Origin: Spirochaetales bacterium Spiro_02
Lineage (GTDB): Bacteria > Spirochaetota > Spirochaetia > Sphaerochaetales > Sphaerochaetaceae
NCBI GenBank assembly: GCA_001604275.1
Contig: LVBD01000069.1
Coordinates: 42,803-106,802, forward strand
Reading direction: 5' to 3'
DNA length: 64,000 nucleotides
The notes below the pieces were generated by a model. It searched no databases. It had not been told where the DNA came from and saw nothing but the letters and a program-made list of their open reading frames with translations. Shown here piece after piece: positions 8,738-17,119 of the stretch. Position 1 is the first letter of the stretch. Each line of letters begins with the position of its first letter. Made by a program: the position numbers and the translations under genes.

Positions 8738-9781
8738 TCATTTTCTGATCAACCGGACCCACACGGGAAAATGATCGCTGACTCCGGTATGCGTACCGAT
8801 GTTCCAGCCGTACGGAGTTCCATCCGGAGAACACTGCATCGGCACGACGGCGACATCGAAGGAATCGAATTCCCAACCCGTACCATCGAACAGCGAACCG
8901 GTGCAGAGAATCTGATCATATCGATGCCATCCACCGACGAACCAGCAAGAACCGGAACGGGAAAAATGCAGCCGGTCGTCCAGCCAGGGACAATACAACA
9001 GCTCTGGATCCGCCATGACGTCGGAGCCGTCCCCGCTGACTACCAACGAGCCATGCAATCGGAACTCGACGGCTCGCGGATGCGTCGCCTCCACAATCGC
9101 CGTCTGAGACCCGCCGCCGGACGCAGCCGAGCCATCAGGCCCCTCGTTGAAATCGCCGGCGACGAGCACGACCGCAGAACCTTCGGCGGTATGCCGCTCT
9201 CGGAGAATCGTACGGATCGTCCGGGAAAGAAGGATTCTCCGCGCCTCGGTCTCCGATTCCCCGTCCTTGCGCGATTTGCCGTGGACCGCAAGCAATACGA
9301 CCGATCCCGAAGACGTGGATATCTCGCATTCAAGGACCGGACGGCAATCCGGCACGGCATGCACCTGCGCCGTGACGATCGGCAACCGGGAAATGACGCC
9401 GATCTGGATGGGGCTGCCGCATTGAGCGGTGGATGCATACCAGCGGTATCCCAGCCGTGCAAGTTTCATGGACAGGAGATCGCACAGCACCCGTTCGTTC
9501 TCGATCTCCTGCAGAACGATGACATGCGGCAAAGGGACATGTCCATCAGTCAGGACGGAAAGACACTGTTTGAGCCGGGCGCGATACGCCGACTCGGTCC
9601 ATCCCGAGGCAGGAAGATATTCCTCGTACTCTGTCCCGTCCACCACCCCGTCCATCAGATTCTGGACGTTCCACGTCATGACGACCAGCTCGTCGACATC
9701 CGCCCCGTCTTCGGCAAGCGGACACCCTCCTAGAAGAACCAGCAAGAAAAGCATGGCCACGACCAAAAAATATCGTCGCAT
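8738..9781 (-). CDS. Endonuclease/exonuclease/phosphatase-family lipoprotein
   Basis: 347 residues. An N-terminal signal with a lipobox LLGGC (Cys20) predicts a lipoprotein anchored outside the cytoplasmic membrane. The rest is a DNase I-like metal-dependent fold with the family motifs in order: TWNVQN, LQEIEN (catalytic Glu), HGKS, AGDFNEGP (Asp/Asn), a YDQIL segment and the terminal SDHFPV catalytic His. Substrate could be extracellular DNA, a phosphoester or a phospholipid; the sequence does not decide. GGAGG lies just upstream of the ATG. Confidence 0.8.
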   Translation of the reverse strand: MRRYFLVVAMLFLLVLLGGCPLAEDGADVDELVVMTWNVQNLMDGVVDGTEYEEYLPASGWTESAYRARLKQCLSVLTDGHVPLPHVIVLQEIENERVLCDLLSMKLARLGYRWYASTAQCGSPIQIGVISRLPIVTAQVHAVPDCRPVLECEISTSSGSVVLLAVHGKSRKDGESETEARRILLSRTIRTILRERHTAEGSAVVLVAGDFNEGPDGSAASGGGSQTAIVEATHPRAVEFRLHGSLVVSGDGSDVMADPELLYCPWLDDRLHFSRSGSCWFVGGWHRYDQILCTGSLFDGTGWEFDSFDVAVVPMQCSPDGTPYGWNIGTHTGVSDHFPVWVRLIRK

Positions 9782-9843
9782 CGGATCCTCCGCCTGTGCT
9801 ATATCGTGACAGCCCCGCGGTGATTCAAGACGAAAGAAACAGC

Positions 9844-12069
9844 TCAGCTACGGGAATTCTTCTTGAGGCTGTAGCAGAAATAGAGTTCGGCAAGAGCATC
9901 CTGAACATCGAACATCGACAGGTCCATCGAAGCCGCCGCGAGGATTCCCTGCCGCAGGTTCTCGAATCGAGGATCATATGAGACATCGGCGCTATACGCC
10001 ATACCCAGACAGATATCCCGGACCTTGCGCCAGTCCTCGGTATTGAACGCAGCGAAAATCTCGTCATAATGCTCATCGATATCAGAAATATCCCGCGCCT
10101 CGGTGAGAAAATCGGTCAGGAAATCGCTGACATCGCCGTTGTTCATCAGCTCGAACAGCTTCGCCAGACGCGGGGATCCGAAATGGAGGAAACTGGCGAG
10201 CACAGCATAGCGGGTCTGGCGGAATGTGGCGCTGCGCCCCTGTCGTACAGAAAGGAAGAAGTCACGATAGAACTTGCCCTCGTGATCCATGTAGCGTTTC
10301 GCGATCAAGTAGTCGATCTCTTCATCGATATGCCGTGCGTTCATGGAAAGGATGTTGATCGTATCGAGATACTCAGGCCCCTCCATAATACGTGCGAGGG
10401 ACTTGCTCGCAACGGAACGGACCGACGACCACTTGCCGTCCAACAGGCCGACCAGAGCCCGCTTCGCCTTTTCGTTCTTCCCGTACGCCCCCAATGTCGC
10501 GATCGCATCGAGCTGTACGAACGAATCGTCGTCGCAGGCAAGCCGGATCAGATCGTCGACCAATGCCTGCCGTGGCCGATAGCCAAGAGCCTGGACGACT
10601 TCCTGCTTGTCTTCGGAAAAAGGTGAAGCGAGCTTCGCCCGCAGTTCGCTGGTCGCCACGCCGGTCAGGTTCGATCCGAGGGCGAGCAGCAGCGCTTTGC
10701 GCTTGGCAGGATCCTCGGTATGGTTCAGTTTTTCGATCATCGACACAGCCTGGATGCCGTGCACGGAGAATACCACATGTGCGGCGTCGTTGGTGGAATA
10801 ACTGCCGCGCTCTCGGAAGCGGAACGCGACGGCGAGCCCGATCGCGGCAATGACGAACGCGAAGATGAACATGAACGAATAGTCGTTGCCGAACTTGAAC
10901 GTGCCGATGAGGAACATCCCGTCGATCGAATCTCCCGCATCGACCAGGATGCCCGAAACGACACCGACGACCAGCGCCAGCACCGCTATGACGAAGTTGG
11001 TCATCGATGTGAAGCTTACCGCGTCATCGTCAGGAATGACGAAAGCGACCAGACGGACACTGAGAATGTTGATCAACCCGAGCGCGAAGTTCGCCAGGAA
11101 TCCGAAGATGAAGAACGGAACGGGCCCCAGATGGGAAGGTGCGAAGACCCAGCACACCAACGATACAAGCAATAGCCAGCTCGACCAGATGATCAGCGGC
11201 CGGGAGCCGAGACGATCGGCGAAATGACGGCTCACGATTCCGGAAAGCACCACCGACAGGCCTATGGCGACTGAGTAGAGGATGACGAGGCTGGATTCGA
11301 GATGCAGTTCGGTGCTCATGAACGGCACCGACATCCCCAGCACCACCGACAGCGATAGGAATGTCCACCGAAGGAACAGGCGCATCCGCACATCGATGTT
11401 GCCCATCGCTTCATGGAAGACCGTGGAGATCGTCCTCCCTTTTTTGTATTCGACGTTCGCGCGGCATGGGATCTTGCGGATGCACATGGCCGCTCCGACA
11501 TAGGCGAGGACTCCGATCATCTGCAGACCGATCAAGCCGACAAGCCCAGAGAGGCGCTGCACGCTGGTGATGATCGAACTGATGAACTTTACGAAAATCG
11601 AAGATCCTTGGTACGCTACGTTGAGATTCGCTACGACACGTCCCCGGTTCGTTGCGGAACTGACGCTTTTCTGGGTGAAATCGTTGAGAATGATGCCCAG
11701 CATCCGAAAGATGCAGAATACGGTGTAGGTCCCCAGCAGGACGGCGATCGCATATCCCCCCTGGAGGTAGAAAAGAGCCAGATATGCGACGCAGAACAAA
11801 CCGCGCAATATCCACATCAGGGCCTGAACCTTGATCATGTTGCGCCCCTGGATGAACATCGGCGCGAACGGAAGAATCAGTCCGGCTATATACGTGGCGG
11901 AAGAGATATAGCCCAGCGCTATATTACCTGCGCCGAAATGGACGGCGAGAAGATAGATGATGGTATCTCCCAACAGGCTGAATCCAATCCCGTTGAAGAT
12001 TTCCGACCAATACAGCAGATGCCGCCCGTAGCGTTTTTCCGCTTCGCTGAGATACTTGGTCTTCGGCAC
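9844..12069 (-). CDS. MFS-type membrane protein fused to a HEAT-repeat domain
   Basis: 741 residues with two parts. Residues ~1-430 form about 12 hydrophobic helices in two halves with a charged central loop (KIPCRANVEYKKG), as in major facilitator transporters. Residues ~450-741 are soluble and alpha-helical, with HEAT-like units such as VQALGYRPRQALVDDLIRLA and FVQLDAIATLGAYG. Stand-alone MFS transporters are ~400 residues, so the cytoplasmic extension is unusual and suggests protein binding or regulation. Start is GTG; AGGA lies very close to it, so the exact start is uncertain. Upstream ClpP gene is co-directional, 56 bases away. Substrate unknown. Confidence 0.75.
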   Translation of the reverse strand: MPKTKYLSEAEKRYGRHLLYWSEIFNGIGFSLLGDTIIYLLAVHFGAGNIALGYISSATYIAGLILPFAPMFIQGRNMIKVQALMWILRGLFCVAYLALFYLQGGYAIAVLLGTYTVFCIFRMLGIILNDFTQKSVSSATNRGRVVANLNVAYQGSSIFVKFISSIITSVQRLSGLVGLIGLQMIGVLAYVGAAMCIRKIPCRANVEYKKGRTISTVFHEAMGNIDVRMRLFLRWTFLSLSVVLGMSVPFMSTELHLESSLVILYSVAIGLSVVLSGIVSRHFADRLGSRPLIIWSSWLLLVSLVCWVFAPSHLGPVPFFIFGFLANFALGLINILSVRLVAFVIPDDDAVSFTSMTNFVIAVLALVVGVVSGILVDAGDSIDGMFLIGTFKFGNDYSFMFIFAFVIAAIGLAVAFRFRERGSYSTNDAAHVVFSVHGIQAVSMIEKLNHTEDPAKRKALLLALGSNLTGVATSELRAKLASPFSEDKQEVVQALGYRPRQALVDDLIRLACDDDSFVQLDAIATLGAYGKNEKAKRALVGLLDGKWSSVRSVASKSLARIMEGPEYLDTINILSMNARHIDEEIDYLIAKRYMDHEGKFYRDFFLSVRQGRSATFRQTRYAVLASFLHFGSPRLAKLFELMNNGDVSDFLTDFLTEARDISDIDEHYDEIFAAFNTEDWRKVRDICLGMAYSADVSYDPRFENLRQGILAAASMDLSMFDVQDALAELYFCYSLKKNSRS

Positions 12070-12125
12070 GTTCCTACCCGCCCCGCAGGGCCCCCGCCTG
12101 ACGTCCGGAAGGGGGAAAGCCTATG

Positions 12126-12707
12126 CTACAGTTCGCTCCTCGAAGTAACGATCCTGCTGACAAGACCATAGCGCTTCGCTTCCTCCGCGTCGAGCCAATG
12201 GTCGCGTTCGGTATCCTTGGAGACCTCCTCCACGCTTTTTCCGGTCTGTTCGGCGATCACATGATCGAGCTTCGCCCTGAGTTTCTCAATCTGTCTGGCA
12301 TGGATCTCGATATCCGTGGCCACGCCGCGCATGCCGCTCATCGGCTGATGGATCAGGTAGGTGGAGTTGGGCAGTGCAAGCCTCCGTTCGGCGGGCACGG
12401 CGAGATACAGCAACGTTGCCGCGCTTGCGACAAGCCCCATGCCGATCATGACGACATCGCAGGAAATGAAGCGAACCATGTCGTACATCGCGTAGCCCGC
12501 ATCCACGTCGCCTCCGGGAGAATTGATATATATGCGGATCGGATTTCCGCTTTCCGCTTCCAGGACGAGCAGCTGCCGGATCACGCGGTCGGCCAGTTCC
12601 TTGTCGATCTCCCCTGATACGAGGATCGAGCGGGTCTTCAGCAGTTTTTCATTCAACACAGGATCCTGCGGAACCTGGGGTTTCTGGGCCTCGTCATTGT
12701 CTGGCAT
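12126..12707 (-). CDS. clpP: ATP-dependent Clp protease proteolytic subunit
   Basis: 193-residue serine peptidase that forms the ClpP barrel and works with a Clp/Hsp100 unfoldase in the cytoplasm. Visible: YINSPGGDVDAGYAMYD, the nucleophile Ser in GLVASAATLL, the His in LIHQP and the Asp in DHWLDAEEA. The Ser motif differs from the common GQAAS, which points to the more divergent ClpP paralog type found in genomes with two clpP genes. The N-terminus is short, with little propeptide. No clpX or tig is adjacent. Confidence 0.88.
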   Translation of the reverse strand: MPDNDEAQKPQVPQDPVLNEKLLKTRSILVSGEIDKELADRVIRQLLVLEAESGNPIRIYINSPGGDVDAGYAMYDMVRFISCDVVMIGMGLVASAATLLYLAVPAERRLALPNSTYLIHQPMSGMRGVATDIEIHARQIEKLRAKLDHVIAEQTGKSVEEVSKDTERDHWLDAEEAKRYGLVSRIVTSRSEL

Positions 12708-12832
12708 CTGTTTCCACGCCTCTTCTTATGAAATCCGGCGCAAAAAAGCCCCGGTAGTAGGGACAGTATAAGATGAATCGGTTCGATTGAAAACCCCTCC
12801 GTTCACGGCAAGACCAGTAAGAGGATCCGCCG

Positions 12833-13726
12833 TCAAGCTTCCCCGCCGAAGACTTCCCGAGCATAGGGGATCGACTCCATCGCGCCTTTCCTGGACACTG
12901 TGAAAGCGGAAGCCAACGTGGCTTTCTCCAAACTAGCGGCGGCATCGAGATCCCGTAGCCGGGACGCAAGGAAGTATCCAAGGAACGTATCTCCGGCTCC
13001 GGTAGTATCTACGACGGGCCTGTCGATAATCGGCTGATACCGCCGTTCCGTTCCGCACGCATAGAACGCCCCCTCCCTACCGACAGTCAGTATGATTTCG
13101 GAAGACGGGAAGTCCTGGTTCAGTTTTTCCAGGACTAGCTCGGGATCCGTTTCAAAATCCGATCCCGAAAGCATCGCTCCTTCGATCTCGTTCACGACGA
13201 ACAGATCGACGTACGATAGCGGCAACCCGACGACATACGCCTCGAACGGCGCGGGGTTGAAGCAGATGCGCATGCCTATCTGATGCGCCTGTTCGATCAG
13301 ATATCCGATTTCGTTGATCTCGTTCTGCAGCACCAGCCAGTCGCCGGCTTCGAAAAACGCAAGGGTTTCATCGATTTCATTCCGCCCGATACGCTTGTTT
13401 TCTCCGGGCAGCAGGATGATCGCGTTCTGCGAAGCGTCGTCCAGCTGGATGATCGCCTGTCCCGACGGCTCGTCGGTGATCCGGATGAACCGGGTGTCGA
13501 CGCCATAGGACCTCAACAGATCCACGATGAAAGCGCCGTCCTTGCCGATCTTGCCGGCATGGAACACGCGGCACCCAGCCTTTCCCAACGCCGCCGATTG
13601 ATTCGCGCCTTTCCCTCCGGCGTTCTTCATGAGTGAAGAAGAGGCCAAGGTCTCCCCATCCCTGACAATGTGGGGAACCGTGAACACCATATCGATATTC
13701 AACGAACCATAGTTGAGAATCTTCAT
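12833..13726 (-). CDS. rbsK: Ribokinase-family sugar kinase
   Basis: 297-residue PfkB-family kinase. NMDMV-like start LNIDMVF, the substrate motif AGGKGANQSAALGKAG (~36-51) and the ATP/anion-hole motif DTTGAGDTFLGYF (~245) with catalytic Asp are intact; length and GGKGAN sequence fit ribokinase, which makes ribose 5-phosphate. No ribose transporter is adjacent, so another pentose or a nucleoside is possible. GGCGGTG precedes the ATG. Confidence 0.85.
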   Translation of the reverse strand: MKILNYGSLNIDMVFTVPHIVRDGETLASSSLMKNAGGKGANQSAALGKAGCRVFHAGKIGKDGAFIVDLLRSYGVDTRFIRITDEPSGQAIIQLDDASQNAIILLPGENKRIGRNEIDETLAFFEAGDWLVLQNEINEIGYLIEQAHQIGMRICFNPAPFEAYVVGLPLSYVDLFVVNEIEGAMLSGSDFETDPELVLEKLNQDFPSSEIILTVGREGAFYACGTERRYQPIIDRPVVDTTGAGDTFLGYFLASRLRDLDAAASLEKATLASAFTVSRKGAMESIPYAREVFGGEA

Positions 13727-14239
13727 TTCGAATCACCGCCTATATGATGAGTTTGCATGCTTTCCGCTACAAATACCGATGCGAACATAGCGAATACATA
13801 ATATACGATAATCAGCACGGATACGTTCGCCGCCGCTTCAATAGTATCGTAATCGCAGGAAATAGCGTATCGCAAAATGTCGCCGCATTCCAAGTAGGGG
13901 ATGGACTCGATCATTCTTTCGGAAACCCAGATAGAGACCGACAGGTCGTTTCTCGTCGAACGGCTTCCCTCCTCGCCCGTCCTCGTCGCTTCGACGAAGA
14001 TGCCGTTGGAGACCAAGAACAGGTGAATACCGAAGCCTGATTTCCTCCATCTTCCCGCCAGAAGTGCAGGAACCTACCCAAGAAGACATTTTCGCAAGGT
14101 ACACTGTAACTTTCATTACATCGTAACAAGGGATGTTTCAAGCCTCGCAAAAGCCGTTTCCTGCAGCGAAGAAAGAAGAAAACACCTAATAATGTCTTGA
14201 TGAAGAACAAATTAGGCAGAAAAAGACATTCCCACAAGA
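13727..14239. other. Decayed intergenic DNA with an era fragment
   Basis: No intact gene. The part before 13916 has lower GC and short frames without ribosome sites. After the era fragment, ~230 bases show no recognisable feature and lead into the transposase remnant. Confidence 0.5.
13916..14000 (+). repeat. 85-bp duplicated fragment of era
   Basis: Aligns without gaps to 15804-15888 inside era, with 3 mismatches in 85 bases (about 96% identical), same orientation, 1,888 bases apart. It covers the segment after the NKSD motif of Era. Flanking bases do not match era, so only this block was copied. Confidence 0.95.
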
Positions 14240-15135
14240 ACTCAGGAAATGTAGGGCATCATAACGTTTTTTTGTCAGATTGCTCATGTTTCTGAGTTTT
14301 TGCTTCGTGTAGAACACTTTGGACATGTCCAAACCTGTAAAGTATCCGATTTTCTGCAGATGCTCATCGAAGTACAGGTTCTTGAATAGATTGTCCTTTA
14401 TTTCCGCCAACGGGGCGGACCGCAAGCACTCAAACATCCTGGTGTGTGGAATCGTGGAACCGAGTTTTTTCTTCTCCAGAATGCGCAACAGGTACATGCG
14501 ACAAAGCATGAGAGCACATGAACCCAGATGCCGTCCGGCTTATGTACGTACATGAGTCTTGCCTTGAGATAGAACTTGGTAATGCGAAAGTTTTGTTCGA
14601 TCTCCCAAAGCTGTCTGTACATATCAATGATATCCTAGTCCGTCACCGTCCGGTTGAGTTCGAACAGCATGTCGCGGTTCCGGAACCTCGCGGACCTTCC
14701 CAGGGCTTCTCATCGGCGGAAGTGCCGATGACGTTTATCTCAATCAGAATTGATTCGGACCTGTCTATCCGCGTCCGCATCTGGTATTTCCTGCTCCAGA
14801 ATACGATCTGACGCTTGTTGACACGTACCTCGACCTTCCTGGAACCGTCGATGATCCATGCCTTCTCCTTGGCGGGGATCAGCCTCGGCTTGTACTTGAA
14901 CAGAACGACCTCGGTTTCTCCGGATTCCTTCGTATCCGAACTTTTTCTCGTCGTGTCATGGTAGCTGAGCAGTCGTTCTTCTTCTTGGATCCGGCAGTTT
15001 GGGATCATCCCACTCGTGCAATGATAGCCGAAGCCGTCCATGATGAAGTCGATCGTCTCCCTGTCCTGCTTCCTGACACGTTTCAGATAGTACAGGGCGT
15101 TGCCTTTGGAATTGGAAAAGGCTGCTACATGGTGG
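14240..15135 (-). pseudogene. Broken IS4/IS1634-type transposase
   Basis: Three minus-strand frames together read like one DDE transposase. The first (about 15135 to 14643) has NALYYLKRVRKQDRETIDF and KAWIIDGSRKVEVRVNKRQ. The second (about 14640 to 14480) has LWEIEQNFRITK and MYVHKPDGIWVHVLSCFVA, the C-terminal Glu region of IS1634/IS4 families. The third has LLRILEKKKLGSTIPHTRM and CLRSAPLAEIKDNLF. At least two frame changes and a TGA separate them, and the N-terminal catalytic part is missing, so the element is dead. Inverted terminal repeats were not found. Confidence 0.75.
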
Positions 15136-15431
15136 ACTCATTGCATAATACCTACACGGTCCTACAATAAAAAGTAAATCGAACGTAATGGGAAAAGGAT
15201 CTATTTTCAGCCATTCTTTGATTTGATTTCTCTATTTGTTTAATTCTCACTGCGGGACCATGGATGTTCGGCCTTCCTTGCGGCTTCCTTCGCCCGAAGT
15301 ATCCGCAAGTCCCGGAGTCGGGAAGGAAATTTGGAGGCCCCACTAGCGATATCACGCCCATTCCGATATGATGGATCCGAAAACCCGCCGGCGTCCCATG
15401 GCCGGTCACGGGTAGCCGGAGGAGACCGACC
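15136..15431. other. Upstream region of era
   Basis: About 300 bases with no gene. The GCCGGAGGAGACC stretch just before 15432 supplies the ribosome site of era. The left half is AT-rich and belongs to the remnant region. Confidence 0.4.
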
Positions 15432-16316
15432 ATGAAGTGCGCCACCGTAGCGATCATCGGAAGACCGTCGGCGGGGAAATCGACCCTGCTCAACACCATC
15501 TGCGAAATGAAAGTGTCCATCACCGCCGCCACGCCGCAGACCACCCGCAATGCGATCAGGGGCATCTATACCGACGGACGAGGCCAGCTGATCTTCACCG
15601 ACACACCGGGCTATCATCTTTCTGAGCAGACGCTGAACAAGCGGCTCCAGGATATCGCCAGGGGCTCGCTGAACGATTCCGACGCGGTACTCTATCTGAT
15701 CGATGCGACACGGGCTCCGGGACAGGAAGAGGAAGCGATCGCGGCGATGCTCGCCACACTGAAGAAGACTCCGGTGATCTGCTGCATCAACAAAAGCGAC
15801 ATCCTTTCGGAAGCCCAGATAGAGACCGCCAGGTCGTTTCTCGTCGAACGGCTTCCCTCCTCGCCCGTCCTCGTCGCTTCGGCGAAGAACGACGAGGGTG
15901 TCGATGAAATCCTGATCGAACTGTTCAAGGTGGCTCCGGAAGGGGATCTGCTGTACGGCGAGGACGCCTACACCGACCAGCCGATCGAGTTCCGCATTTC
16001 CGAAATCATCCGGGAGAAGGCGATATCGATCGTCACCGACGAAATCCCCCATGCGATCTATGTGGAGGTGGCGGACCTGGAATACCGGGAAGCGGACAAC
16101 ACCGTGTGGGTGCGGGCGTTCATCATCGTGGAACGGGAAACCCAGAAAGGCATCATCGTGGGACGAGGCGGAGAAGGGATCAAGAAGATCCGCATCGCGT
16201 CGTTCAAGGAAGTCAAGCGTCTGTTCCCCGGTCGGAAAGTCAACCTCGACCTGCGGGTGAAAGCGCAACCGAAATGGAGGACCAACAGCATCGTGCTGGA
16301 TAGGATCCTGCGCTGA
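15432..16316 (+). CDS. era: Ribosome-assembly GTPase Era
   Basis: 294-residue GTPase that binds 16S rRNA and matures the 30S subunit. G1 GRPSAGKST (~10-18), G2 region TPQTTRN, G3 DTPGYH (~57-62), G4 NKSD (~120) and G5 SAKN are complete. The C-terminal KH domain carries VGRGGEGIKKIR, the RNA-binding GxxG loop. GGAGGAG lies 7-13 bases before the ATG. The gene stands alone and downstream of the dead insertion element; an 85-bp piece of it is duplicated at 13916. Confidence 0.95.
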   Translation: MKCATVAIIGRPSAGKSTLLNTICEMKVSITAATPQTTRNAIRGIYTDGRGQLIFTDTPGYHLSEQTLNKRLQDIARGSLNDSDAVLYLIDATRAPGQEEEAIAAMLATLKKTPVICCINKSDILSEAQIETARSFLVERLPSSPVLVASAKNDEGVDEILIELFKVAPEGDLLYGEDAYTDQPIEFRISEIIREKAISIVTDEIPHAIYVEVADLEYREADNTVWVRAFIIVERETQKGIIVGRGGEGIKKIRIASFKEVKRLFPGRKVNLDLRVKAQPKWRTNSIVLDRILR

Positions 16317-16342
16317 CCGTCCGTCGCCTATGGGCGGACGGT
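16316..16342. terminator. Hairpin after era
   Basis: ACCGTCCG (16316-16323, overlapping the last base of the stop) pairs with CGGACGGT (16335-16342) around an 11-nt loop. No T tract follows on either strand, so termination is plausible but unproven. Confidence 0.45.
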
Positions 16343-16358
16343 ATAAAGGAACATGGAA

Positions 16359-16979
16359 CTACCGAATGAAATTCGTCTTGACCGGAGTTTCCCGTTCCGG
16401 CTTGGAAACGATATCCTTGGCGGCGTCGATGCATTGCAGCAGCCATGCAAGATTATCGCCCAGAACCCGCATCACCTGCATCCCCTCCAGATCCTGCCGG
16501 ACCTCGTCCGGAGTATTGCCGTGGACGCTGTTCCAGTACTTGGAGGAGACGACCGGCATCTGGGAGATGGTGAAATATTTGTTCAGCTGATCGAACGTGG
16601 CGCTGGCCCCTCCCCGTCGGCAACTGACGACGGCGGCTCCCGGCTTGAGAGCGAAGGCGCCGTTGGAGGCCATGAACAGGCGGTCGAAGAATGCTGTTGC
16701 GGCGCCTGCGGCGCTGGCGTAGTGGACCGGGGAGCCAAGGACGATGGCATCGGCCCGGAGGGCCAGCGCAAGGCCTTCGTTCAACGAATCGTCGTCGAAC
16801 ACGCAGTGGCCGAGCGACTTGCATCTGCCGCATCCGATGCACCCGCGCATCGGTCCTGAACCGATATGGAATATCGACGACTCGATCCTATGTGTCTTCA
16901 ACTGGAACGCCACCTCGTGCAAGGCGGTATAGGTGCAACCCTCCTTATGGGGACTGCCGTTGATCAGAAGAACCTGCAT
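16359..16979 (-). CDS. Iron-sulfur-type flavodoxin-fold NAD(P)H oxidoreductase
   Basis: 206 residues of the NADPH-dependent FMN reductase family. The N-terminal LLINGSPHKEGCTYTAL is the FMN phosphate loop; GCIGCGRCKSLGHCVFDDD holds four Cys in the compact CxxCxxCx4C spacing of iron-sulfur flavoproteins; GSPVHYASAAG and SCRRGG are the later FMN contacts. Probably a cytoplasmic electron carrier or detoxifying reductase in an anaerobe. GGAGGTG precedes the ATG. It faces era across a short gap. Confidence 0.85.
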   Translation of the reverse strand: MQVLLINGSPHKEGCTYTALHEVAFQLKTHRIESSIFHIGSGPMRGCIGCGRCKSLGHCVFDDDSLNEGLALALRADAIVLGSPVHYASAAGAATAFFDRLFMASNGAFALKPGAAVVSCRRGGASATFDQLNKYFTISQMPVVSSKYWNSVHGNTPDEVRQDLEGMQVMRVLGDNLAWLLQCIDAAKDIVSKPERETPVKTNFIR

Positions 16980-17019
16980 GCAAACACCTCCGGAACCAAT
17001 TCAATGAGAGTATATCATG

Positions 17020-17059
17020 AAAAATGCCGTCGTTGCGCAAAACAGCGCGAAGACGGCAT
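17020..17059 (-). terminator. Terminator of lysK
   Basis: ATGCCGTC arms (17024-17031 and 17052-17059) with extra internal GC pairing, followed on the minus strand by TTTTT, about 60 bases past the lysK stop. Confidence 0.75.
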
Positions 17060-17119
17060 CGATCATCGTCCGAAACCATATGCTCCCCGACGGATCCGAA
17101 AACCGCCGGAGGGATGCGG

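Noticed and set aside
15240..16268. 342-residue minus-strand frame opposite era
   Set aside because: Shadow of era; its residues reflect the antisense of GTPase motifs.
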